DNA of 64,000 nucleotides. Origin: an uncultured Rhodopila sp. GTDB taxonomy: Bacteria > Pseudomonadota > Alphaproteobacteria > Acetobacterales > Acetobacteraceae. Of this stretch, positions 35,362-44,131 are shown one piece after another. Within the stretch, counting starts at the first letter, position 1, and every line of letters begins with the position of its first letter. The notes under the pieces are model-generated. The model made no database searches, had not been told where the DNA came from, and saw only the letters and a list, made by a program, of their open reading frames with translations. Location: contig NZ_CAJATU010000076.1 of assembly GCF_903944925.1 (NCBI RefSeq), positions 1 to 64,000 of the forward strand, given 5' to 3'. Position numbers and translations under genes: made by a program.

Positions 35362-36674
35362 TCCGCGTCCGCTTCGCGCCCGCACCCACCGGCCATCTGC
35401 TGGTCAGCGGCGCGCGCACGGCACTGGCCAACCATTTGTTCGCCCGCCGCCACGGCGGCGAGATGCTGCTGCGGCTGGACGATCTGGATAGCGAACGCTG
35501 CCGCCCGGCCCACGCCGAGGCCATCCAGCAGGATTTGCAATGGTTCGGCATCGGCTGGCAGCACGTCTATCGCCAGTCCGAGCGGCTTGAACTGTACCAC
35601 GACGCGATCGAACGGCTGAAGCGCGACGGCTTCCTGTATCCCTGCTTCGAATCCGAAGAGGAACTGAAGGCGAAGCAGGAGTTCCGGCGCAAGCGCGGCC
35701 AGCCATTGATCTATGACCGCGCCATGCTGCGGCTGACCGGCAAGCAGCGCGGCGATGCCGAAGCCGGCGGCAAGCGTCCGCACTGGCGCTTCAAGCTGTC
35801 GGGCCGGACGCTGGAATGGAAGGACATGATCCTGGGGCCGCGCAAAGCCACGTTGTCCACGGTCTCCGACCCCATCGTGGCGCGCAGCGATGGCAGCCCG
35901 GCCGCGATCATCGCCGGCGTGGCGGACGATATCGACTTCCGCACCACCCACATCATCCGCGGCGAGGACAGCCCGGGCAACACCGCGGTGCAGATCGAGT
36001 TGTTCGAGGTATTGGGCGGCACGTCGCACACGCCGCGGTTCGCGCATTTGCCTGCTCTTGGGGATAGCCCGTCCGCCGCCGGACGCCCGTTCGGCAGCCT
36101 GTCGCTGCGCAGCCTGCGCGGCGACGGCGTCGAGCCTCGGGTGATCGCCGCCTGCCTCGCCGGCCACAAGGCAGACGACGCGCCGGAGTTGGATGCCCTG
36201 GCAGGCACGTTTGAACTGTCGTCGATGGCGGCCAGCCGGTTCGACGCGGCGCGATTGCTCCGGCTCAACCGCCGCGCCCTTGCGGAGCTGGATTTCGCCG
36301 CCGTAGCCGATCGGCTGCCGGGCGGGGCGACGGAGGCGTTCTGGCTGGCGGTGCGGGGCCATCTGGACCTGCTGAAGGAGGCGCGCGGCTGGTGGGACGT
36401 GGTCGCCGGCTCGATCGTGCCGCCGATAATGGAAGCGGATCGCGGCGTGCTGATCGCGGCGGCGGAAACGCTGCCGCCGGAGCCTTGGTTCGGCTCGGTA
36501 TGGGCGGACTGGATGTCGGCACTGGAACGCGCCACAGGGTTGTCCGGCGATAAGCTGCTGCCCATCCTGCGGCTGGCTTTGACCGGAGAGGACAGCGGAC
36601 CCGATATGCCCGCGCTGTTGCCGCTGATTGGCCGGGCGCAAACCACGGCGCGCCTGGGGTTCGCCGCGGCGTAA
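35358..36674 (+). CDS. Glutamyl-tRNA synthetase-like protein with degraded HIGH and KMSKS motifs
   Basis: The 438 residues follow the alphaproteobacterial second-GluRS pattern throughout: MIRVRFAPAPTG, LLRLDDLDSERCRPAHAEAI, LYPCFESEEELKAKQE, WRFKLSGRTLEWKDMILG, and DFRTTHIIRGEDSPGNTAVQI. However, the HIGH block, normally LHVGGAR, reads LLVSGAR, so the His and first Gly are lost. The KMSKS block, normally LSKRLGSLSLR, reads AGRPFGSLSLR. Both bind ATP in class I synthetases, so ATP-dependent activation is doubtful. The frame is intact and the rest is well preserved, which argues for a retained non-canonical role rather than decay. A normal gltX must exist elsewhere. Confidence 0.8.
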   Translation: MIRVRFAPAPTGHLLVSGARTALANHLFARRHGGEMLLRLDDLDSERCRPAHAEAIQQDLQWFGIGWQHVYRQSERLELYHDAIERLKRDGFLYPCFESEEELKAKQEFRRKRGQPLIYDRAMLRLTGKQRGDAEAGGKRPHWRFKLSGRTLEWKDMILGPRKATLSTVSDPIVARSDGSPAAIIAGVADDIDFRTTHIIRGEDSPGNTAVQIELFEVLGGTSHTPRFAHLPALGDSPSAAGRPFGSLSLRSLRGDGVEPRVIAACLAGHKADDAPELDALAGTFELSSMAASRFDAARLLRLNRRALAELDFAAVADRLPGGATEAFWLAVRGHLDLLKEARGWWDVVAGSIVPPIMEADRGVLIAAAETLPPEPWFGSVWADWMSALERATGLSGDKLLPILRLALTGEDSGPDMPALLPLIGRAQTTARLGFAAA

Positions 36675-36679
36675 GCCCT

Positions 36680-39538
36680 CTACTCCCCCGGGCTGGCCAC
36701 CCTGGCCGGACGCAGGAACGCTTCCTCCGCCGCCTGCACCGACAAGGGCCGCGCCAGCAGAAATCCCTGCAGCATGTCCGCGCCCATGCCGATCGCCATG
36801 TCGAGCTGCGACGCGGTCTCTATACCCTCGACAATGACGATCTTCCCCGCCACGTGCGCCAGCGCCACCACCGCGCCGACAAAGTCCGGCCCGCGCGTGC
36901 TGCCGCCGGCCATCTCCAGGAAGCTGCGGTCGAGCTTCACCACATCCGCCGGCAGCCGCAGCAGATAGGACAGCGACGAGTAGCCGATGCCGAAATCGTC
37001 GATCGCCACCTTCACGCCGAGCGCGCGCACCTCCACCAGCACACTCGACATGGCCACGTCGGTCAGCATGCTCTCGGTGACTTCGAGACACAGCGCCTCC
37101 GCCGGAAATTCCTGCACCTGAAGCACCGCGGCGACATCGGCGGCGAAGCCCGGCCGGGCGAGCTGAGCCGCGGACACGTTCACCGCCATCTGCAGCGGCA
37201 GATCCGGCCGCGCTGCCTGGAAGATCTTCCCCTGGCGACACGCCTCGGTCAGCACCCAGTCGCCCAGCGGCTGAATCAGGCCGGACTTCTCCGCCAGCGG
37301 TATGAACAGGTCGGGCGCCAGCCAGCCCTGCCTTGGATGGCGCCAGCGCAGCAGCGCCTCGAACCCGGCCAATCGCCGCCCGTCCGGTGCAGCGGCGAAA
37401 ATGGGCTGATACACCAGGACGAACTCGTCGCCGACGGTCAACGCCTGGCGCATGTCGCGGTCGAGTTCGAATTGCCGCACCGCGCGTTCATACAGGCTGG
37501 CCTCGAACACCACCGCGCGGTTGCCGCCGCATTGCTTTGCGACGTACATCGCCATGTCCGCAGCCCGCACCAGGTCAAGCCCCGCCACGTCGCTGGAATA
37601 TGCAACTCCGATACTGATGGAGATGTAGCAAGAACGACCGTCGATGACGAACGGCGCCTCGACGGCCTCGCGGATGCGCTCGGCCAGTTGGCTGGTCGCG
37701 CTGCGGTCCGCTGCCCGGCAAAACACCACGAACTCGTCGCCGCCAAGCCGCGCCACCTGGTTGGAGGGTTCCGCGGCGGCCTTCAGGCGCCGTGCCGCCT
37801 CGACCAGCAATGCATCCCCGGCGGCGTGGCCGATGGAGTCGTTGACCACCTTGAAGCGATCGAGGTCGAGGAACAGCAGGGCATCATCCACCCGTTCCGC
37901 GCTCCGCGCTTCGCGGCTGGCCTGCACCAGCCAATCGTCCAGCAGGTTGCGGTTGGGCAGCCCCGTCAGAACGTCATAGTCGCGCAGCCGGGCGAGTTCG
38001 GCCTTGATGCGATAGACCTGCTCCGCCTCGATCGCCCGGCGCGCCTCCCGCGCCAGCGATATGTCGGCCTCGGACCAGGGCGCCGAGCGGCCGTTGACCG
38101 TCGCGATCCAGGCGGCGAAGGAGGTGCGCGGCGAAATGCGCCCGGTTCCCGGCTCCACCCTGGGGGGAAGGTTGGGGTTGCCGCCCCAGGCAAGGGTCTG
38201 TGACATTTCCGCCCGGAACCACAGGATCGCATCATCCGATCCCGACCCCAATGGCAGCAGCAGGGCGCCGCTTCCGGCTGCAATGCAGGCTTCCAGTTCC
38301 GGATGCCGCAGACCGAGATCATCGACCGCGACATCGTCCCCGCGGGCGGCGGTCCGCAGCACCGCGAGCGCCTGTTCGGCCGCCCCCGGCGGAGGCGTGA
38401 CCCCCAGCGGGAAGGTGCTGCCGCCGATACGCACCAGCGCCCCGGTCGCGTCCACAAGCGCGAGCATATCGGCTGCGGCGGCGGTGATCGCTTCCGGCAG
38501 CGGCCCGGGCGCGGCGATCTTTTGCGTCAGATGCTTCAGCGTAATGGTGCGGGCAAGCCGCTGCGACGCGTATTCCGCGTCGCCAAGACTGGACAGCAGC
38601 AGCGAGGTGACCTGGCCGATCATTTCGGCAATGGCACGTTGCTCGGGGCCGGCGGTGCGCGGCGTGGTGTGGTGGCACACCAGCATGCCCCAAAGCTCCG
38701 GTCCATGCGGCAGCGCGACCGTCAGGCTCGCCGCCGTGTTCATATTCCGCATGTACTCGAGATGCGTCGGCGAGATGCTGCGCAAGGCGCTGCGGGTAAG
38801 ATCAAGCGACGTTTCGTCGCCGAGGGCCGGATCGGCCAGCAGCGGCACCGGCACATAACGCGAATTGGCGACGGCGCCGACTCGCTGGCGAAGGTACAGC
38901 GCCCGCGCCTGGGGCGGTATGTCGCCCGCCGGGTAATGCAGCCCGAAATAGGGATCGAGGTGCTCCTCGCGCGCCTCGGCGATGACCTCGCCATGACCGT
39001 CGGGATGAAAGCGATAAGCGATCACTCGATCATAGCCGACAAGCGCCTTCAGCCCGCGCACCGCGAGATCGCACAGCTCGTGCCGGGTGCCGGCGTGCCG
39101 GAAGGTCTCAAGCACCGAACGCACCAGGGTAGCCGGAGAAGCCGGCGGCAACCCGGCGAAGTGCGGCTCGATATCGATGCACACGAACCGCCCCGACCGG
39201 TAGGCATGCAAAGTGAGGTCACTGCCATCCGGCGAGGCTATCGCGGGTAGAGATCCGTTCGACGTCCAGTCGGGCGAGGCGGCTTCCTGCAATGCCCGGC
39301 AGGCGGCGTCGCCGATGGCCTGCGCCAGAGGCTTGCCAAACAGCGCGGCGGCGGGCTGGCCCAGAAACGCCGCCAGGTTGGCGCTGGCATGCGTCACCAC
39401 CAGGCTATCGGCCAGCGCCGCAATCACCGCGCCATTCGGCTGAATCGCGCCCGGAATATGGATCGGCTCCTGCTCACAGATTGAGTAATCAATCGCCGGC
39501 GGAACCTCCGGCCGGGCGGAGTCGTTGTCGCCACTCAT
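36680..39538 (-). CDS. bphP: Bacteriophytochrome with GGDEF-EAL output
   Basis: A 952-residue red/far-red photoreceptor controlling cyclic-di-GMP. The PAS domain holds the biliverdin Cys21 in YSICEQEPIHIPGAIQPNG. The GAF domain has DPYFGLHYPAGDIPPQARALY (canonical PASDIP, here PAGDIP), VANSRYVPVPLL and the chromophore-pocket HLEYMRNMNTAASLTV. The PHY domain with its tongue includes WGGNP and PRTSFAAW. GGDEF is RLGGDEFV near residue 598, and EAL is GFEALLRW near 725 with VEGIETASQ later. Both output domains look catalytically complete. It ends 5 bp from the GluRS-like stop (convergent). No heme oxygenase gene is adjacent, so biliverdin supply must be elsewhere. Confidence 0.95.
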   Translation of the reverse strand: MSGDNDSARPEVPPAIDYSICEQEPIHIPGAIQPNGAVIAALADSLVVTHASANLAAFLGQPAAALFGKPLAQAIGDAACRALQEAASPDWTSNGSLPAIASPDGSDLTLHAYRSGRFVCIDIEPHFAGLPPASPATLVRSVLETFRHAGTRHELCDLAVRGLKALVGYDRVIAYRFHPDGHGEVIAEAREEHLDPYFGLHYPAGDIPPQARALYLRQRVGAVANSRYVPVPLLADPALGDETSLDLTRSALRSISPTHLEYMRNMNTAASLTVALPHGPELWGMLVCHHTTPRTAGPEQRAIAEMIGQVTSLLLSSLGDAEYASQRLARTITLKHLTQKIAAPGPLPEAITAAAADMLALVDATGALVRIGGSTFPLGVTPPPGAAEQALAVLRTAARGDDVAVDDLGLRHPELEACIAAGSGALLLPLGSGSDDAILWFRAEMSQTLAWGGNPNLPPRVEPGTGRISPRTSFAAWIATVNGRSAPWSEADISLAREARRAIEAEQVYRIKAELARLRDYDVLTGLPNRNLLDDWLVQASREARSAERVDDALLFLDLDRFKVVNDSIGHAAGDALLVEAARRLKAAAEPSNQVARLGGDEFVVFCRAADRSATSQLAERIREAVEAPFVIDGRSCYISISIGVAYSSDVAGLDLVRAADMAMYVAKQCGGNRAVVFEASLYERAVRQFELDRDMRQALTVGDEFVLVYQPIFAAAPDGRRLAGFEALLRWRHPRQGWLAPDLFIPLAEKSGLIQPLGDWVLTEACRQGKIFQAARPDLPLQMAVNVSAAQLARPGFAADVAAVLQVQEFPAEALCLEVTESMLTDVAMSSVLVEVRALGVKVAIDDFGIGYSSLSYLLRLPADVVKLDRSFLEMAGGSTRGPDFVGAVVALAHVAGKIVIVEGIETASQLDMAIGMGADMLQGFLLARPLSVQAAEEAFLRPARVASPGE

Positions 39539-39728
39539 GTCAGGCTACAACCGGTGAGAAACATGCACAGGACGCTGGCCTCCGGCCCGGATGGTCCGGG
39601 CGAACCGGCGGCATGTCCGACCTGACTGATCGGACATTGCCCCCTTTGCGCCTTCATTGCACAACGCGACAGGCAAGCGCCACCCGGATTTTATTATTCG
39701 GCACTGTCTCGGCGAAAAAGATTCCCGA

Positions 39729-39755
39729 ATTATACCTATATTTGGCAAATAACAA
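39729..39755 (-). promoter_or_regulatory. Possible promoter upstream of bphP
   Basis: On the minus strand TTGTTA and a perfect TATAAT are separated by 15 bp in an AT-rich stretch (39690-39780). They lie about 190 bp before the bphP start. The short spacer makes it tentative. The rest of the 39539-39795 gap shows nothing else. Confidence 0.35.
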
Positions 39756-39795
39756 TTTTGTCGATGCAAAACCGTTAGTTACGCCCCTGGGCCGA

Positions 39796-40806
39796 TCAGG
39801 CCGGAACGCCCTTGCTGGTGGAATATTCGAAGTGCAGCGATTGATCGGGGTGAACCACGTGAAATATCGCATGCGCAGCGACCGCGGCCTCGCTGAAGCC
39901 CTGCAGGATCAGTTTCAGCTTGCCGGGATAGGTCGCCACGTCGCCGATGGCGAACACGCCGGGCAGGCTGGTCTGGCAGGTGGCGGGATCGACCGTTACA
40001 TGATGCAACCGGCTTTGCATCCCCCACGCAGCGATCGGACCCAGGTCCATCGACAAGCCGAAAAACGGCAGCAGGATGTCGGCCGGGATTTCCTTCACGG
40101 CGCCGTCCAGAGTTGCGACCGCCACGGCCGACAGCTTGCCGGCCTCCCCGACCAGTCCATGAAGCTGATACGGCACGACCATCTCGATCCGGCCTGATTG
40201 CGCCGCCTCATCGAGCTGCGCCGCACTGTCCGGCGCGGCACGGAATTTGGCGCGCCGGTGCACGACCGAAACCGTGGCGATGTCCTTCAGCGCCAGCGCC
40301 CAGTCCACCGCGGAATCGCCACCGCCGGCGATCACCACCCGCTTGCCGCGCAGATCCTCGCGGCGGCGGACGTAGTATTGTACCGCGCCGGTCGCCTCGT
40401 AGGCGTCAAGGCCGTCCAGCGGCGGCCGGTTGGGACCGAACGCCCCGGCGCCGGCGGCGGCGATGACCGCCTTGGCGCGCACCGTGTCCCCCTTGTCGGT
40501 GGTCAGGGTGAACCCCCCGCTCTCACCGGCCAGGCCGGTCACCTGGCGGCCGAGCAGGCGCGGTGTGGCGAATGGCCTGATTTGCTCTTCCAGTTTGGCG
40601 ATCAGCGCGCCCGCCTCGATCGCCGGATACGCCGGGATGTCGTAGATTGGCTTTTCCGGGTACAGCGCCGTGCACTGCCCGCCGACTTCGCCGAGCGCGT
40701 CGATCAGCACGCTGGACAATTTCAGCATGCCAAGTTCGAAAACGGCGAACAATCCGACCGGGCCGGCGCCGACGATCGCCACGTCGGCTTCGATGTGCTG
40801 TGTCAT
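39796..40806 (-). CDS. Ferredoxin--NADP+ reductase, thioredoxin-reductase type
   Basis: A 336-residue FAD enzyme passing electrons between NADPH and ferredoxin or flavodoxin. The FAD fold is DVAIVGAGPVGLFAVFELG, and GGQCTALYPEKPIYDIPAYP is the type-2 FNR signature. The NADPH fold is KRVVIAGGGDSAVDWALAL, and the FAD tail is GVFAIGDVATYPGKLKLILQGFSEAAVAAH. The CxxC redox pair of true thioredoxin reductases is absent, which separates it from TrxB. It diverges from the glycosyltransferase gene, with 124 bp between. Confidence 0.92.
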   Translation of the reverse strand: MTQHIEADVAIVGAGPVGLFAVFELGMLKLSSVLIDALGEVGGQCTALYPEKPIYDIPAYPAIEAGALIAKLEEQIRPFATPRLLGRQVTGLAGESGGFTLTTDKGDTVRAKAVIAAAGAGAFGPNRPPLDGLDAYEATGAVQYYVRRREDLRGKRVVIAGGGDSAVDWALALKDIATVSVVHRRAKFRAAPDSAAQLDEAAQSGRIEMVVPYQLHGLVGEAGKLSAVAVATLDGAVKEIPADILLPFFGLSMDLGPIAAWGMQSRLHHVTVDPATCQTSLPGVFAIGDVATYPGKLKLILQGFSEAAVAAHAIFHVVHPDQSLHFEYSTSKGVPA

Positions 40807-40930
40807 GGACTGCCCGTATACGTCGCTTTTTCGTCAGCACAAGCGGCATAACACCCGGGTGAAGAGCGGTCGTATCCGCCCTGGCGCATCCCAACTGCCG
40901 GACATCGCAACACCCGGGCAGGAAAGCTGC

Positions 40931-42037
40931 ATGTCCCACGAGATCGCGGAATCGCTCGATTCTGCGCAAAAACAACTGCGTCCGGCGATCGTCGCGATCC
41001 CCGCCCGGGACGAGGCGGAACGGATCGAAGCCTGCCTGACCGCGCTGAGCGACCAGCAGCAATGCCCGGACGCGGTGGTTCTGTTGCTGAACAACTGCAC
41101 GGACGCGACCGAGGCGATCGCCCGGGGCCTGGCGCCGCGGCTGCGCTACCGGCTGGATATCGTCAGCCGCGACCTGCCGCCGCGGCAGGCCAACGCCGGA
41201 TGGGCGCGGCGCCTGGCGATGCAGCTGGCCGCGGCGCAGGCCGGACCCGGCGGGGTGCTGATGGCGACGGACGCGGACACCGTCGTCCCGCCCGGCTGGG
41301 TCGCGCGCAATCTTGCCGCGCTGGGCAACGGCGCGGATGTCGTTTGCGGGCGCGCGGTGGTCGATCCGTGGGAGGCAGCGAGTATCCCGGCGCACCTGCA
41401 TGCCGACGATGCGCTGGAATGCCGGTTGATCGGGCTGTTGGACGACATCGCCTGGATGTTGGATCCGGATCCGCATGACCCGCCGCCGCGCCATACGGAG
41501 GCGTCCGGCGCCAGCCTCGCCGTGACGGTGGCTGCGTATCATCGGGTTGGCGGGATTCCGGCGATCCCGTGCGGCGAGGACCGCGCGTTCGTCGCCTCGC
41601 TATGGCGGATGGATGCCCGGGTCCGGCACGATCCGGGGATCGAGGTGGTCGTATCGGGGCGGATCGAGGGCCGCGCCGAGGGTGGCATGGCGGATGCGAT
41701 CCGCCGCCGCATGGTGCAGCAGGACGAATATGCCGATGAGCAGGCCGAACCGGTGGAGGATGCCGTGCGGCGGTACGGTTTGAGGTCCCGGGTCCGGCGG
41801 GCCCGGGCGGACCGGCGGCCGGATGGCAGCCTGGCCGCCGAACTGGGGGTTCCGGCGGAACTGGTGGCGGGCGCCGTGTCCGGGCCATTCTTCGGCGCGG
41901 CCTGGGCGGAGTTGGAACGGGCAAGTCCGGTGCTGCGGCGGCGCCGTGTGCGGTTTGCGGCGCTGCGCCGGGAGATCGATCGGGCAGAGGACGTGTTGCA
42001 ACAGTTGGCGCCGCCCGAAGCCATGGCGGCGGATTAG
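40931..42037 (+). CDS. Family 2 glycosyltransferase (first gene of the four-gene cassette)
   Basis: A 368-residue cytoplasmic GT-A enzyme: RPAIVAIPARDEAERIEACLTAL, then VVLLLNNCTDATEA, LMATDADTVVPPGWVARNLAAL (the acidic metal/sugar site), and GIPAIPCGEDRAFVASLWRMDARVRHDP. The C-terminal 100 residues are helical and family-specific. ATG 40931 has GGAAAG upstream. It is followed, after a 268-bp repeat-rich gap, by an acyl-CoA-dehydrogenase-like gene, a PIG-L deacetylase and a methyltransferase. The donor and acceptor are unknown; the set suggests assembly and tailoring of an acetamido-sugar compound. Confidence 0.85.
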   Translation: MSHEIAESLDSAQKQLRPAIVAIPARDEAERIEACLTALSDQQQCPDAVVLLLNNCTDATEAIARGLAPRLRYRLDIVSRDLPPRQANAGWARRLAMQLAAAQAGPGGVLMATDADTVVPPGWVARNLAALGNGADVVCGRAVVDPWEAASIPAHLHADDALECRLIGLLDDIAWMLDPDPHDPPPRHTEASGASLAVTVAAYHRVGGIPAIPCGEDRAFVASLWRMDARVRHDPGIEVVVSGRIEGRAEGGMADAIRRRMVQQDEYADEQAEPVEDAVRRYGLRSRVRRARADRRPDGSLAAELGVPAELVAGAVSGPFFGAAWAELERASPVLRRRRVRFAALRREIDRAEDVLQQLAPPEAMAAD

Positions 42038-42090
42038 CGATGAGGTATGCGATGCCCGTGTCCGTCGCTGGCAGGCCTGCGCCTTCACCA

Positions 42091-42180
42091 TCATGGCCGG
42101 GCGTGTCCCTGCCCCGTGTGTCACGGCCGGGCGTGTCCCGCGCCCTTGTGTCATCGCCGGGCTTGTCCCGGCCATCCACG
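42091..42180. repeat. Three 30-bp tandem repeats
   Basis: Units start at 42091, 42121 and 42151 and share TCA(T/C)(G/C)GCCGGGC(G/T)TGTCCC. The third unit leads into CCATCCACGCCTTGC of the dispersed palindrome family. The array lies between the glycosyltransferase and the acyl-CoA-dehydrogenase-like gene. Confidence 0.8.
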
Positions 42181-42235
42181 CCTTGCGGAGGTAATCGCGG
42201 CAAAGTCGTCGATGGCCGGACTAAATCCGGCCGCG
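42181..42235. repeat. Dispersed palindromic repeat, copy 3
   Basis: This continues the array: CACGCCTTGCGGAGG, then GCAAAGTCGTCGATGGCCGG and a short hairpin GGCCGGAcTAAaTCCGGCC (42224-42242). It is related to the copies at 29.0, 47.2 and 61.9 kb but degenerate on its right side. Confidence 0.55.
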
Positions 42236-42305
42236 ACACCGGGGGATACGGTCATGACACGGGCCCGGACGGCCGTTTTCCAGATCGCGCGCACCGTCGC
42301 TGACC

Positions 42306-43397
42306 ATGCCCCCGATCCGCTCTTCCCTCGCCGAACTGGTGCCCTGGATGCAGAGCCGGGCGGACGCGCTCGACCGCGACTCCGCATTCCCGGCTGAGGA
42401 GGTCGCCCGCCTGCACCACCTTGGCGTGCTGGCGCTTCCTCTCCCGGTCGCGGCCAATACCCGGGACGACGCCCTGGCCGGCACGCTGGCGGCGATGCTG
42501 GTCCTGATCGGGCAGGGCAACCTCTCGGTCGGGCGCGTGATCGAAGCCCACATCAACACCCTGCACCTGGTCGCCCGGTATGGCTCCGAAGCGCAGCAAA
42601 CGGACGCCTTGGCGACAGCGCGAGACGGCGGGTTATTCGGGCTTTGGGTAACCGATCCGCCCGGCGGCGGGCTGCGCATGCGGCGGTTCGGCAGCAGGAT
42701 CATGCTCTCCGGCGCCAAGCAATTCTGTTCCAGCGCCGGCCATGCGGCTGGCGCGCTGGTCACGGCGCGGGACGAGGACGGCGCCGCGCGGATGCTGATC
42801 CTGCGCCTTGGCATCGGCGAAACTGTGAAACCCCTGCCCTCGCCGCTGCAAGGGATGCGTGCGGCGGTCACCGGTGCGGTTGACTTCACCGGCTGCGAGA
42901 CCTCGGCCGGGGTGATCCTGGGCGAGCCGGGCGACTACCTGCGCGAACCCGACTTCTCCGCCGGAGCGTGGCGCGGTTCCGCGGTCGCGGCGGGTGGCCT
43001 GATCGCCTTGCTGGACCTGGCGTTGACCCAGCTTCGCGAAACTGGACGCTGGGACAATCCGCATACCCGTGCGCGTATCGGCGAGGCGATCATCGCCCGC
43101 GAAACCAGCCGCCACTGGGTCCGCTCCGCCGCGCGGATCGCCGAGGACCCGGATGCCGACGCCGCACATCGAGTCGCGACGGTGGGGTTGGCGCGGATCG
43201 CGGTGGAGACTGCCTGCCTCGACGCCATGCGGCTGGTGCAGCGCTCGCTCGGCCTGTCGGCGTTTCGGCAGGGTAATCCGGTCGAGCGGATTTGCCGCGA
43301 CCTGTCCACGTATCTGCGGCAGCCCGCGCCGGACGAGGTTCTTACGGAGGCCGCTGGCTGGTTCGCCGCCAACCCCGGCGCTTCGGCGGTCGCATGA
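42306..43397 (+). CDS. Acyl-CoA dehydrogenase-like flavoprotein
   Basis: A 363-residue protein with the acyl-CoA dehydrogenase fold. The N-terminal helical domain (LHHLGVLALPLPV, LVLIGQGNLSVGRVIEAHI) precedes a middle beta domain (GLFGLWVTDPPGG, MLSGAKQFCSSAGHAAGALVTAR). The C-terminal helical bundle has RIAVETACLDAMRLVQRSLGLSAF and NPVERICRDLSTYLRQPAPDEVL, which match the FAD-binding R-D-ls-Y-lRqpapd pattern. The usual catalytic Glu of fatty-acid enzymes is not evident. With its sugar-enzyme neighbours it may oxidise a non-fatty substrate (inference). The stop overlaps the PIG-L start by 4 nt. Confidence 0.82.
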   Translation: MPPIRSSLAELVPWMQSRADALDRDSAFPAEEVARLHHLGVLALPLPVAANTRDDALAGTLAAMLVLIGQGNLSVGRVIEAHINTLHLVARYGSEAQQTDALATARDGGLFGLWVTDPPGGGLRMRRFGSRIMLSGAKQFCSSAGHAAGALVTARDEDGAARMLILRLGIGETVKPLPSPLQGMRAAVTGAVDFTGCETSAGVILGEPGDYLREPDFSAGAWRGSAVAAGGLIALLDLALTQLRETGRWDNPHTRARIGEAIIARETSRHWVRSAARIAEDPDADAAHRVATVGLARIAVETACLDAMRLVQRSLGLSAFRQGNPVERICRDLSTYLRQPAPDEVLTEAAGWFAANPGASAVA

Positions 43398-44131
43398 GCA
43401 GCGCCCGGGATTTTCATGCGGCGTGGCGCAGCCTGGCGGTTGGCGGCGCGGGCGAGATCATCGGCGGCGGCACCTGCCTGGTCCTGGCGCCGCACCCGGA
43501 CGATGAAAGTCTTGGCTGCGGTGGCCTGATCGCGGCTTGCGTCGCGGCCGGGCGGCCGCCCTTGGTGGCGGTCCTGACCGATGGCGCCGGTTCGCATCCG
43601 CGGTCTCAGGCCTTTCCGCCCGAGCGGCTGCGGGCGGTGCGGGCGCAGGAGGCGCGACAGGCCTTGGCCGAACTGGGACTGCCGGACCATCGGCTGGCGT
43701 TCCTGGGTGTGCCCGACACGGCGGCGCCGCACGACGGTCCGGCGTTCGACGCCGTGGTGGCCCGGCTTGTGGCGATGGTGGAACGGGAGCGCGGCTGCAC
43801 CGCCATCCTCGCGCCGTGGGGGCATGATCCGCACTGCGATCACGAGGCCGCGTCGCTGATCGCCGCCGCGGTGGCAAACGCGGCGGGTATCCGCCACATC
43901 GCCTACCCGGTCTGGGGCTGGACGCTGCCGGACGATGCCGCGATCCCGGGCGATCCCGGTCCCGGCTGGCGGCTGGACATCGCGGCTTTCCTGGGGGCGA
44001 AGCGGAACGCCATCCGGGCACATCGATCTCAGTATGGCGGCCTGATCGACGATGATCCGGCGGGCTTTCGGCTGCCTGACGCGCTGCTGGCGTTCTTTGA
44101 CAGCCCTTGGGAGACGTTCCTGCTGACATGA
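43394..44131 (+). CDS. PIG-L family N-acetyl sugar deacetylase
   Basis: A 245-residue zinc deacetylase of the LmbE/PIG-L family, the family of MshB and BshB that deacetylate N-acetylglucosamine conjugates in mycothiol and bacillithiol synthesis. The metal motif is CLVLAPHPDDESLGCGG, the second His block is GHDPHCDHEAAS, and AFLGAKRNAIRAHRSQY follows. It starts with ATGA overlap at 43394 and ends with ATGA overlap into the methyltransferase. In this operon the glycosyltransferase would supply its substrate (inference). Confidence 0.9.
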   Translation: MSSARDFHAAWRSLAVGGAGEIIGGGTCLVLAPHPDDESLGCGGLIAACVAAGRPPLVAVLTDGAGSHPRSQAFPPERLRAVRAQEARQALAELGLPDHRLAFLGVPDTAAPHDGPAFDAVVARLVAMVERERGCTAILAPWGHDPHCDHEAASLIAAAVANAAGIRHIAYPVWGWTLPDDAAIPGDPGPGWRLDIAAFLGAKRNAIRAHRSQYGGLIDDDPAGFRLPDALLAFFDSPWETFLLT

